Assembly (NCBI RefSeq): GCF_937877005.1 | Contig: NZ_CALEFV010000237.1 | Coordinates: 1 to 13,182, forward strand | Length of the DNA: 13,182 bases | Reading direction: 5' to 3' | DNA from: an uncultured Fibrobacter sp. | Lineage (GTDB): Bacteria > Fibrobacterota > Fibrobacteria > Fibrobacterales > Fibrobacteraceae | Shown: positions 6,426 to 13,182 of the stretch, piece by piece | Layout: each line of letters begins with the position of its first letter | Position numbering within the stretch: position 1 is the first letter of the stretch | Made by a program: the position numbers and the translations under genes | Notes under the pieces: model-generated | Seen by the model: the letters and a program-made list of their open reading frames with translations, nothing else | Databases searched by the model: none | What the model was told of the DNA's origin: nothing

Positions 6426-7253
6426 ATGAAAAAGAATTTGAAAAAGACGGATACGTTCTCGTTTGTGGTGGATGTGGGCAACTCCCACACTGTTTTGGGG
6501 ATTTTTAAGGGCGATAAGGTGGTGGATCACTGGAGGCTTACCACCCGCAAGGAAACCACAAGTGACGAGGTGATGAATCGTATTGGCGGTCTCGTCCGTT
6601 TTTCCGAGATTAAACCCTCGACGATTACGCATGTGGGCCTCTCGACAGTGGTGCCCGCGCATGAACGCCCCTGGATCAAGGCATTGCAGACTCTGTTGAA
6701 GCGCCCAGTGCAGGTTGTCAGTTCGAAAAACTGCCTGGGTTGTCCCATTGCTTACCCGAATCCGGCAACACTCGGCTCAGATCGGCTTTGCAACATCATC
6801 GCTCTCCGCGATCGTGGTTACAAGGATGCGATTGTCGTAGATATGGGGACGGCAACTACTTTTGATGTGATGAAGAATGGCGGTTTTGCGGGCGGTATTA
6901 TTATTCCGGGAATCAGTGCGAGCCTCGATGTTTTGACCGAGAAGGCTGCGCGACTATTGCCGGTGAGTATTGAATGGCCCGACCACGTAATTGCGAACAA
7001 TACCGACGATGCGATTCGTGCGGGTCTGTTGTACGGGTTTATGGCGGAACTTGAGGCCCTGGTTGAAAAGATTAAGTCCGAAATGGGAAAGAAGAAGGTT
7101 CCTGTCTTTGCAACGGGTGGCTGGGGACGAATGGTCATGGGACACAGCAAGGTGATTGATACTTACGATCCGTACTTGACTCTGAACGGTGTGCGCCTGG
7201 TGGCTCTCCATGGCAACTCCGCCGCCGAACTGGAGAAGGACTCGGACGAATAA
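6426..7253 (+). CDS. coaX: Type III pantothenate kinase
   Basis: 275 residues from the ATG at 6426; an in-frame TTG at 6420 would add two residues and is less likely. It phosphorylates pantothenate, the first step of CoA synthesis. It belongs to the ASKHA fold: phosphate motif 1 is DVGNS (16-20), the pantothenate region includes LGSDRL (116-121, catalytic D119), phosphate motif 2 is VVDMGTATTFDV (137-148), then GGIIIPGISAS (156-166) and the C-terminal FATGGWG (228-234) with YLTLNGVRLVA (250-260). Type III enzymes are typically not inhibited by CoA and depend on a monovalent cation. No Shine-Dalgarno sequence is visible before the ATG; the leader is A/T-rich. No birA is fused or adjacent, although coaX often pairs with it. 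It is followed 24 bases later by uxs. Confidence 0.95.
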   Translation: MKKNLKKTDTFSFVVDVGNSHTVLGIFKGDKVVDHWRLTTRKETTSDEVMNRIGGLVRFSEIKPSTITHVGLSTVVPAHERPWIKALQTLLKRPVQVVSSKNCLGCPIAYPNPATLGSDRLCNIIALRDRGYKDAIVVDMGTATTFDVMKNGGFAGGIIIPGISASLDVLTEKAARLLPVSIEWPDHVIANNTDDAIRAGLLYGFMAELEALVEKIKSEMGKKKVPVFATGGWGRMVMGHSKVIDTYDPYLTLNGVRLVALHGNSAAELEKDSDE

Positions 7254-7277
7254 GCTTAAATAAGAGAGGATGCCGCG

Positions 7278-8216
7278 ATGCGTTGCTTAGTTACTGGTGG
7301 TGCTGGATTTCTGGGAAGTCACTTGTGCGAACGTCTGCTGAATGACGGGCATGAGGTGATTTGCCTTGATAATTACTTTACGGGCCGCTTGGCAAATGTT
7401 GACCATTTGCGCGACAATCACCGTTTCGAGCTAATTCGCCATGATGTGACGGAACCTATTCTCCTAGAAGTGGATCGCATCTTCAATCTCGCCTGTCCCG
7501 CGAGCCCTATCCATTACCAGTTCAACCCGGTGAAGACCATCAAGACGAGCGTAATGGGGGCCATCAACATGCTTGGTATGGCGAAGCGTGTGAAAGCGAG
7601 AATCCTTCAGGCGAGCACCAGCGAGGTCTATGGTGATCCGGCGGTTCATCCGCAGACGGAAGATTACTGGGGAAATGTGAATCCCATCGGTATCCGCAGC
7701 TGCTATGACGAGGGCAAGAGAGTCGCCGAAACACTCTTTATGGATTATCATCGCCAGAATAAGGTGGATATCCGCATTGTCCGTATATTCAATACCTATG
7801 GTCCGCGCATGTTGCCCAATGATGGTCGTGTAGTTTCAAACTTTATTGTTCAGGCGCTCAAGGGTGACGATCTTACTATTTATGGCGATGGAAGCCAAAC
7901 TCGAAGCTTCTGCTATGTAGATGACCTCATTGAGGGCTTCGTTCGCATGATGAACCAGGATAAGATTATTGGTCCGGTGAATATTGGTAATCCTGGTGAA
8001 TTCACTATGCTTGAACTTGCGAAGGAAGTACTTGACCTGACGGGTTCCAAGAGCAAGATTGTCTATAAACCGCTTCCGGGCGACGATCCTAAGATGCGCC
8101 GCCCGAATATTGGCCTTGCCAAGTCAGCTCTCGGTTGGGAACCGACAATCCCGCTGCGTCAGGGCCTCGAGAAAACGATTGTCTATTTCGAGGAACTTCT
8201 GAAGAATAACGGCTAG
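7278..8216 (+). CDS. uxs: UDP-glucuronate decarboxylase (UDP-xylose synthase)
   Basis: Full-length, 312 residues, short-chain dehydrogenase/reductase fold of the extended type. It oxidises UDP-glucuronate at C4, decarboxylates it and reduces it again to UDP-xylose, using tightly bound NAD. Visible motifs: GGAGFLGSH (7-15) for NAD; NLACPASPIHY (70-80); the catalytic STSEVYGDP (113-121, T114 and E116) and YDEGK (143-147, catalytic Y143 and K147); RIFNTYGPRM (169-178); and DGSQTRSFCYVDDLIEGF with the arginine that contacts the sugar nucleotide. IRSCYDEGKR is characteristic of UDP-xylose synthases as against UDP-glucose epimerases. AGAGG lies about 8 bases before the ATG. The product would feed xylose or related pentose units into the surface polysaccharide for which the two sugar phosphotransferases suggest a pathway. 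The gene is convergent with nth, and only 6 bases separate the two stop codons. Confidence 0.94.
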   Translation: MRCLVTGGAGFLGSHLCERLLNDGHEVICLDNYFTGRLANVDHLRDNHRFELIRHDVTEPILLEVDRIFNLACPASPIHYQFNPVKTIKTSVMGAINMLGMAKRVKARILQASTSEVYGDPAVHPQTEDYWGNVNPIGIRSCYDEGKRVAETLFMDYHRQNKVDIRIVRIFNTYGPRMLPNDGRVVSNFIVQALKGDDLTIYGDGSQTRSFCYVDDLIEGFVRMMNQDKIIGPVNIGNPGEFTMLELAKEVLDLTGSKSKIVYKPLPGDDPKMRRPNIGLAKSALGWEPTIPLRQGLEKTIVYFEELLKNNG

Positions 8217-8222
8217 TAGATT

Positions 8223-8849
8223 CTATTGATTGCAGCCGACAACCTTGCAGATGGGGCATTCTTCGGGCTTGTGGCCCATTGCCTTGCAGTAGGTGCGTCC
8301 GAAGTAGATGATTTGCAGATGCCGCATCTCCCATTCACTTTCGGGGAAGGCTTTCTTTAAATCCTTTTCAGTCTGTTCAACGGAAGTCCCGTTCGATAGT
8401 CCCCAGCGCTTGGCTAGCCTATGGATGTGTGTGTCCACGGGGAACGCGGGAATCTTGAATGCATGACTCATCACGACGCTTGCGGTCTTGTGGCCGACTC
8501 CGGGGAGGCTCTCGAGTTCTTCGAATGTTTGCGGAACCTCGCTGTTGTATTTCTCGACAAGAATTTTGGACAAGTTGAAAATATTCTTGCCCTTGGTAGT
8601 GGAAAGTCCGCAGGGTTTGATGATTTCGGTTATCTTTTCGATGCCGAGTTTCATCATGGCCTTGGGAGATTGCGCCTTCTTGTAAAGTTCCTTGGTCACC
8701 TGGTTTACGCGGAGGTCGGTGCATTGTGCGCTCAATACGACTGCGACCAGGAGCGTGTAGGGGTCAGAGTAATCCAGCGGAATCGGTGGGTTCGGAAACA
8801 GCCTGTCGAGCGTTTCACTGATGAATTTTATCTTATCATTTTTTTTCAT
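8223..8849 (-). CDS. nth: Endonuclease III (DNA glycosylase/AP lyase)
   Basis: 208 residues, the usual length. It removes oxidised pyrimidines from DNA and cleaves the abasic site in base-excision repair. The helix-hairpin-helix LPGVGHKTASVV (115-126) carries the catalytic lysine K121, and FPVDTHIHRLAKRWG (136-150) carries the catalytic aspartate D139. LLVAVVLSAQCTD (33-45) is the usual N-terminal signature. Four C-terminal cysteines (C188, C198, C201, C206) can bind a 4Fe-4S cluster, but their spacing is C-x9-C-x2-C-x4-C rather than the familiar C-x6-C-x2-C-x5-C. It is the last gene of the minus-strand operon, 33 bases after cysE. No Shine-Dalgarno sequence lies before its ATG; the upstream bases read GCTCCTCGAAAAA, so initiation may depend on the A-rich leader or on coupling. 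Confidence 0.96.
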   Translation of the reverse strand: MKKNDKIKFISETLDRLFPNPPIPLDYSDPYTLLVAVVLSAQCTDLRVNQVTKELYKKAQSPKAMMKLGIEKITEIIKPCGLSTTKGKNIFNLSKILVEKYNSEVPQTFEELESLPGVGHKTASVVMSHAFKIPAFPVDTHIHRLAKRWGLSNGTSVEQTEKDLKKAFPESEWEMRHLQIIYFGRTYCKAMGHKPEECPICKVVGCNQ

Positions 8850-8882
8850 TTTTTCGAGGAGCTTCTAATCACGGCCTACAGC

Positions 8883-9671
8883 CTATTCACAGTCGCGCGT
8901 GAAGTCCTGCTGCATACTGAAGCTCGGAGTTTCATCGTGAGGTTTGCCGACTTGAACGGCGGGGACGCCCGCGTAAGTCGTATGGGCGGGTACATCGCTG
9001 ACGACGACCGCGCCGGCTCCGATCTTTGCGCCATCACCGATATGGATGTTTCCGAGAAGCTGGGCATGGGCGCCTAGCATGACTCCGTTTCCGATTTTGG
9101 GGTGACGATCGCCGACTTCGTTGCCTGTGCCACCAAGAGTGACTCCATGGAGGAAACTGACATTATTTCCAACAATGGCCGTTTCGCCGATGACGATGTT
9201 TGTCGCATGGTCAATCAAAAGGCCATGCCCAATTTTTGCTGCAGGATGGATGTCCATGCCGAATTTACGGCTGATGATGCTCTGGAGCATCTTGGCGGGG
9301 AAAGGGCGGCCTTCTTCCCATAGAATGTGGGCGGCACGGTAGGCCTGTAGTCCCTGAAAACCCTTGAAAAAAAGTAGCGGTTCCAGATAGCTCGTGCAGG
9401 CTGCATCGCGGAGTACGGTCGCTTTCAGGTCTTTTGCTGCGCATTGTAAAAGATCGGGATATTTTTGGTAGATACCGCTGAACATCTTTTCGAGTTCCGT
9501 GCGGTCGATGACTTCACCGGCTAGCTGGCATGCGAGCGTGACGGCTAGCATTTCAGCAAAACCCTTGCGACTAAGGACCTGTTCTTCTAGCATCAGTTTT
9601 GAGAGAGGTTCTTTTGCCAAAAGTTCCGATGCTTCATCGCGGAGTTGTTTTTCTATTTCCTCTATCTTCAT
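8883..9671 (-). CDS. cysE: Serine O-acetyltransferase
   Basis: 262 residues. It acetylates serine with acetyl-CoA to O-acetylserine, the committed step of cysteine synthesis. The N-terminal helical domain (about 1-135) shows TVLRDAACTSYLEPLLFFKG (85-104) and LQAYRAAH (108-115). The C-terminal left-handed beta helix has hexapeptide repeats: DIHPAAKIGHGLLIDHATNI (140-159), VIGETAIVG, VTLGGTG, GDRHPKIGNGVMLG (187-200), IGDGAKIGAGAVV (211-223). D140 and H155 match the catalytic Asp/His pair of the E. coli enzyme, and the GDRHPKI stretch matches the region used for cysteine feedback. The C-terminal tail (FSMQQDF) resembles the one that contacts cysteine synthase. Its ATG overlaps the stop of the upstream small membrane protein gene by 4 bases (ATGA), with AAGGG before it, so translation is probably coupled. 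No cysK is nearby. Confidence 0.96.
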   Translation of the reverse strand: MKIEEIEKQLRDEASELLAKEPLSKLMLEEQVLSRKGFAEMLAVTLACQLAGEVIDRTELEKMFSGIYQKYPDLLQCAAKDLKATVLRDAACTSYLEPLLFFKGFQGLQAYRAAHILWEEGRPFPAKMLQSIISRKFGMDIHPAAKIGHGLLIDHATNIVIGETAIVGNNVSFLHGVTLGGTGNEVGDRHPKIGNGVMLGAHAQLLGNIHIGDGAKIGAGAVVVSDVPAHTTYAGVPAVQVGKPHDETPSFSMQQDFTRDCE

Positions 9672-10174
9672 TTTTTACCCTTGTCCTTCGCGGAATCGTC
9701 GTCATCATCTAGGGTGGGAATGTTCTTGTTTGCCCTGCAAAGGTTTTCTTCGCGAATCTTGAAGGTGAAGTCTACGAGGTTGTTCTCGAACATCTTCTGA
9801 TAGGGCTTTTTCTTTTGCACGCTTTCGAGGGCGCAGGTACAGTAGTTGATTCGCTGGATAAGGGCTGTCTCGTTGCGGGGAGTGCCTTGGGCGAAAACGC
9901 ATTCGTGCATGATGGCGTATTCCATGGCTCGGTCGTAGCGGTACTTGCACTTGTTCACCATGTCGGGTTGTGCTGCTACTCGTTCAATGGCACCTTCGGT
10001 TGGAACGCTGTTGAATACATTGCAGACGATAAAGCCAGCGATAAAGAAAAGAATGCACACGGCTAGGTTGATTAGGAAGCGTTTGCCACGTCCAATCTTA
10101 TTGTAGCTGCGTTCAACGGCCTCAAAAGTCTGCGTAGCATGGAGCCGGACATCATCAAAATCGTTTTTTGCCAT
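9668..10174 (-). CDS. Small membrane-anchored protein of unknown function with conserved-looking cysteines
   Basis: 168 residues; I do not recognise the family. A basic segment (GRGKRF, 28-33) is followed by one strong membrane helix (about 33-54). The order suggests the N-terminus is cytoplasmic and the larger C-terminal part lies outside the membrane. That part carries five cysteines (C76, C92, C112, C114, C146); NYCTCALESVQ (110-120) resembles the CxC-plus-helix pattern of some short uncharacterised proteins in related phyla. The C-terminus has five consecutive Asp (156-160), then a lysine-rich tail. Start ATG at 10174-10172 directly follows the hpt stop codon (TAAATG, no gap), with AGGA about 11 bases upstream. 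The stop overlaps cysE by 4 bases. The tight packing argues that it is a real gene expressed with hpt and cysE. The cysteines could form disulfides or bind metal, but no function can be assigned. Confidence 0.8.
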   Translation of the reverse strand: MAKNDFDDVRLHATQTFEAVERSYNKIGRGKRFLINLAVCILFFIAGFIVCNVFNSVPTEGAIERVAAQPDMVNKCKYRYDRAMEYAIMHECVFAQGTPRNETALIQRINYCTCALESVQKKKPYQKMFENNLVDFTFKIREENLCRANKNIPTLDDDDDSAKDKGKK

Positions 10175-10717
10175 TTAGTTTGTTTCCTGTAGCGTCCATA
10201 TTTCGGGAAGCATTCGATAATGGTTAGCGTAATCAAGGCCGTAGCCGACAACAAATTCGTTTGCTATTTCAAAACCGATGTAGTCTGCATGGAATTCGAC
10301 TTCTCGACGTTCCTGCTTGTTTAACAAGACACAGGTACGCACGTTAGCACCTTTTTCGCAGAGCATCCTGGAAAGTCCCAGCAGGGTTGTTCCCGTGTCG
10401 GCGATATCGTCAACCAGGAGAATCCTTTTCCCGGCAAGATCAATCTTTTCGAGTCCACGGACCTGTAGGTTTCCGCTAGATTTGGTGGAGTTTCCGTAGC
10501 TTGATGCCTTGATAAAGGCGATTTCCTTCGTGGAGGCAGCCTTACCTTGGGCTTTGGCCAATTCTCGGCTCAAGTCGGCGGTAAACATGTACGCTCCAGT
10601 CAGGGCGGAAAGCAAAATGTCGTAGTCGTAACTCTCGCTGATTTCATGGGCGAGAGCAGCGACGCGCGTCCGAATCTGTTCTGCAGAAAGAAGCGGCTTG
10701 TCCGACATCTTGTACAT
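10175..10717 (-). CDS. hpt: Hypoxanthine phosphoribosyltransferase
   Basis: 180 residues. It salvages hypoxanthine and/or guanine with PRPP to IMP or GMP. Type I phosphoribosyltransferase signatures are present: the flexible-loop KASSYGNST (70-78), the PRPP-binding loop LLVDDIADTGTTL (100-112), LLNKQERREV (131-140), and the base-binding C-terminal NEFVVGYGLDYANHYRMLPEI (in two parts, 153-172). In the first PRPP/pyrophosphate-binding loop the usual L-K/R-G reads L-T-G (SALTGAYMF, 37-45), and the acidic pair before the loop is DD rather than ED. Start ATG at 10717-10715 was chosen because GAGGT lies 5 bases upstream; an internal ATG at 10708 has no such site. The upstream GH57 chimera ends one base before this start, and the next gene starts without any gap, so all are co-transcribed. 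Confidence 0.93.
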   Translation of the reverse strand: MYKMSDKPLLSAEQIRTRVAALAHEISESYDYDILLSALTGAYMFTADLSRELAKAQGKAASTKEIAFIKASSYGNSTKSSGNLQVRGLEKIDLAGKRILLVDDIADTGTTLLGLSRMLCEKGANVRTCVLLNKQERREVEFHADYIGFEIANEFVVGYGLDYANHYRMLPEIWTLQETN

Positions 10718-10718
10718 G

Positions 10719-13182
10719 TTAGACCTCGAAGTTTAGCCAGACGAACATTGGCTTGAGGGCCGCAATCTTGCTTGTGGGATGCCTGACAAATTCCTGATAG
10801 GCGGGGAAAACCTTGTTCTCAAGTGTAGTTTTGTCAATTTCCAGATGAAGCCAGTCGGCGACCGTGATGAGGCCCGTGATGTGCTTGACAGCTTCCGTGT
10901 CGAAACTTTCGAAAACGGAATCAATGAGCTGGACTAGCTTGGCGTGGAACATGCGACCTGTGCCGCCGAAAGAGAAATGCGTATGTAGTGCATTCGCTTC
11001 TTCAACTAGGGCATGGATTTCTTCGTATGTTCCGGAATCATTTTTCTCCATGTACGCGAGGGCAAGGTGATGTATCTTGGAGTTGATTTCGAGCGAAAGG
11101 ATTTTGCGCATTGTATCCGGCAGCGTGTGGTCGGGGTCGGCGAGACTATCGATTGAAAGACCGTGCGAGAGAGCAAAACTCGAGAACGATTCAGTGAGGC
11201 TGTTCAGATATTTTTTTGTTGAAATCTGGTTGATGCGCTTGAGTGAATCGCTCATGAGGTTGCGCATGCGGACCACGTAGGCCGTCGGATAGAGGTCCTG
11301 CAGTTCCTTTGTATCCAAATTCGGATTTTCGACGAACTTGAGGCCGTTCTGTTCGTTTTCGCCATCGCAAACGACGAGGTTGATGCGGCCAAGCATGTCG
11401 GTAATGGCAAGTACCGTAGCGATACGGCGTTCGTTGATGAACTTGTCGAAGTATTCGGTGCGGACTAGAGTCTGTCGCCTGCGGGAGGCTATTTTCGTTG
11501 CGACGATCTTACCATTCTTTTCGGAATCGTCTTCAAGGTTGAGATGGAAGATTGCCGCTTGTTCTGCCATTTCCTTGACGACGACAGGAACCTGTTCTTC
11601 GGCGTAGCGCGTGAAGACTTCGGCGCCGTTCCACTTGTGTTCGTTACTCGTAGCACGTGCGAGAATGCTGATGACTTCGTTCTTGATGTGGTGACCGAAG
11701 GGCAAGAATGGCTCGAGCAGTTCCATGGCGCGCAGTGCGTAACGCATGTTCTGCACCGGTTCAAGACCTTCGATGTCATTGAAAAACCAACCGCAGCTCG
11801 TGAAACTGAATAGGCAAAACTTCTGAATTTCGAGTAAACGGATTGCCTTGGCACATATGTCAGCGTCGTCAGGTTTCTTGACGATGCTGTCGAGGAACAT
11901 CTTTATGCGGGATTCGTCTTCGGGGGCGACAAGTGTTTCAACATAGCGGTTGCGAGCTTCCCACGGATTCACGCTGGAAATCTTTTCAAATTCGCGAACG
12001 AAAACATCGTCGGCGAGTTTCTTCAGATGATTGAATGCGTCACGAAGTGGACCGCGCCATTTCTGGTTCCAGTCCGGGCCGCCGCCAGTCGAACAGCCGC
12101 AATCTCGGTACCAGCGGCCAACGCCGTGAGCACAACTCCAGGCACATCCTTCGCTGTGGAAATTCTTGAGCATCACTTCATGTTCGGGGGGGAACTCTTC
12201 AAGGTACCAGCCGTAGTTTACCGGCACCATGTTGTGTTCGGGGGCATAGTGGTTGTACAGCCAGGCGGCGCACATGTCGCCAAAGGGTTCATGGTGACCG
12301 TAGCTTTCACCATCAGTGCCGATGCTTACCAGTTGCGGGGCTTCTCGCTTCTCGTCCCAGGCGTCGCGAATGCGATTTCCGAATGTGTCCGCATTACGGA
12401 GCAGATGCTCGAAACCCACTGCCGAAGAAAGCCAAGGGTTGTAGAAGAATACGTCCAGATAACCTTCGCAGACGAGATTTCCATCCTTGTCTCGCGGGTA
12501 AACGCGGTAGGGGCGAGTTGTGTCAATGTCCGTGTTGCTGCAACCAGTCCACTCTTTTTCGCCGAACTTGCGGAATTTATCCGCTTGCGTCGGGGAAAGG
12601 ATGGTAAACTTGATTCCTGCCTTGATGAGTTCGACGACCGTCTCGAAGTTGATTGCCGTTTCAGCGAGCCACATGGCTTCGGGCATGCGGCCAAAGTGGA
12701 ATTTAAAGTCTTCGATGCCCCAGCGAATTTGCGTCCTCTTATCTTCGGCTGAGGCTAATGGCATGATGATATGGTTGTATACCTGGGCGATTGCGTTTCC
12801 GTGACCGTTCAGGCGTTCGGCGCTCCTCTTGTCGGCTTCCTGAATGCGCCTGTAGGTATCTGGCGTGTTTGTACGGATCCATCCCATTAGGGTAGGGCCC
12901 ATGTTGAAGCTCATGAAGTCGTAGTTGTTTACGATATCGATGATGGACATGGGCGTGACGATGCCGGTTTCAAAGACCGGCTCGCCGTTTTCGTCGATGA
13001 TGGCATCATAGGCGTTCACCTCGCCCCGGACAAATTCCTCCATCAGATAGGGCGTGGCCGGATCCCAGCGCTTGAGGAAGGTTTCCAGTTCCGCATCATT
13101 CTTGAGTTTACAGGCATCGGTGATGCCGTGGCCGTTATCCGGCTTGATGACCAGCGGGTAATCCACCTCATGGGCAAAGGCG
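10719..13182 (-). CDS. ATP-grasp fragment fused in frame to a GH57/DUF3536-type glycoside hydrolase, 5' end outside window
   Basis: The frame is open from the window edge (820 complete codons, then TAA). Residue numbers here start at 13181. Residues 1-84 are part of an ATP-grasp domain: YPLVIKPDNGHG (8-19), YLMEEFVRGEVNAYDAIIDE (45-64), GEPVFETGIVTP (66-77). The second half of that domain, with the metal-binding Glu/Asn, is absent. From about residue 87 the sequence is GH57/DUF3536: MSFNMGPTLMGWI (90-102), GHGNAIAQVYNH (126-137), WGIEDFKFHFGRMPEAMWL (154-172) with candidate nucleophile E174, and IGTDGESYGHHEPFGD (287-302) with candidate acid/base D290. The N-terminal GH57 His-x-x-Gln-Pro motif that should precede SFNMGPTL is missing. 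Downstream regions look like the usual helical C-terminal parts. GH57 enzymes act on alpha-glucans, but DUF3536 members are largely uncharacterised. Deletion-driven fusion of two neighbouring genes, or an assembly error, explains the structure better than a designed two-domain enzyme. Confidence 0.83.
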   Translation of the reverse strand, partial: AFAHEVDYPLVIKPDNGHGITDACKLKNDAELETFLKRWDPATPYLMEEFVRGEVNAYDAIIDENGEPVFETGIVTPMSIIDIVNNYDFMSFNMGPTLMGWIRTNTPDTYRRIQEADKRSAERLNGHGNAIAQVYNHIIMPLASAEDKRTQIRWGIEDFKFHFGRMPEAMWLAETAINFETVVELIKAGIKFTILSPTQADKFRKFGEKEWTGCSNTDIDTTRPYRVYPRDKDGNLVCEGYLDVFFYNPWLSSAVGFEHLLRNADTFGNRIRDAWDEKREAPQLVSIGTDGESYGHHEPFGDMCAAWLYNHYAPEHNMVPVNYGWYLEEFPPEHEVMLKNFHSEGCAWSCAHGVGRWYRDCGCSTGGGPDWNQKWRGPLRDAFNHLKKLADDVFVREFEKISSVNPWEARNRYVETLVAPEDESRIKMFLDSIVKKPDDADICAKAIRLLEIQKFCLFSFTSCGWFFNDIEGLEPVQNMRYALRAMELLEPFLPFGHHIKNEVISILARATSNEHKWNGAEVFTRYAEEQVPVVVKEMAEQAAIFHLNLEDDSEKNGKIVATKIASRRRQTLVRTEYFDKFINERRIATVLAITDMLGRINLVVCDGENEQNGLKFVENPNLDTKELQDLYPTAYVVRMRNLMSDSLKRINQISTKKYLNSLTESFSSFALSHGLSIDSLADPDHTLPDTMRKILSLEINSKIHHLALAYMEKNDSGTYEEIHALVEEANALHTHFSFGGTGRMFHAKLVQLIDSVFESFDTEAVKHITGLITVADWLHLEIDKTTLENKVFPAYQEFVRHPTSKIAALKPMFVWLNFEV

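Noticed and set aside
8200..8240. A terminator between the convergent uxs and nth genes
   Set aside because: Only 6 bases separate the stop codons and no GC-rich hairpin with a T-run is visible on either strand.
8421..9077. A 218-codon plus-strand frame opposite nth and cysE
   Set aside because: It spans the boundary of two well-supported genes on the other strand and shows no coherent domain.
12027..12752. A 241-codon plus-strand frame opposite the GH57 gene
   Set aside because: The minus-strand frame has unmistakable GH57 motifs across this stretch; the plus frame is a by-product of its composition.
1..13182. Mobile element, CRISPR array, tRNA or rRNA
   Set aside because: No transposase or integrase motifs, no regularly spaced repeats, and no tRNA or rRNA-like sequence was found on either strand.

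Overview
The window looks like a chromosomal piece of a Fibrobacter-type bacterium (FCB superphylum, rumen or gut fibre degrader). The grounds are a moderate GC content, a secreted GH30 xylanase-like enzyme, a GH57/DUF3536-type gene, and TAnnTTT-type promoter boxes placed very close to start codons. This assignment is inferred from gene content and style, since no rRNA or other phylogenetic marker is present. There are no tRNAs, rRNAs, CRISPR arrays or insertion sequences. Gene density is high, and no gap between genes exceeds 90 bases.

Layout: (1) 1-1998, minus strand: a GH30 glycoside hydrolase cut by the window edge, preceded by a polyprenyl-phosphate sugar phosphotransferase whose N-terminal half resembles a degenerate GGDEF domain. 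(2) 1999-2081: a compact divergent promoter region. (3) 2082-8216, plus strand: homoserine dehydrogenase (hom), a large multi-membrane-span sugar phosphotransferase, an intergenic inverted repeat, nadC, a drastically shortened NhaC-type antiporter, type III pantothenate kinase (coaX) and UDP-glucuronate decarboxylase (uxs). (4) 8223-13182, minus strand, convergent with uxs: a tightly packed operon running GH57 chimera - hpt - small membrane protein - cysE - nth, with 1-base, 0-base and 4-base-overlap junctions. Its 5' end lies outside the window.

Biological themes: two initiating sugar-1-phosphate transferases and a UDP-xylose-forming enzyme point to surface polysaccharide synthesis, while the GH30 enzyme points to extracellular xylan breakdown. 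The remaining genes are housekeeping: threonine/methionine, NAD, CoA and cysteine synthesis, purine salvage and base-excision repair.

Most unusual points: (a) the last gene reads in frame from half of an ATP-grasp domain straight into a GH57/DUF3536 domain that lacks its own N-terminus; (b) the NhaC gene has lost its whole middle in frame; (c) a degenerate GGDEF-like domain sits in front of a sugar transferase; (d) a 17/19 inverted repeat made of GTGTGAA-like units lies before nadC; (e) the endonuclease III iron-sulfur cysteines have non-standard spacing. Points (a) and (b) are both in-frame losses in one 13-kb window, so natural gene remodelling must be weighed against an assembly or sequence artefact.
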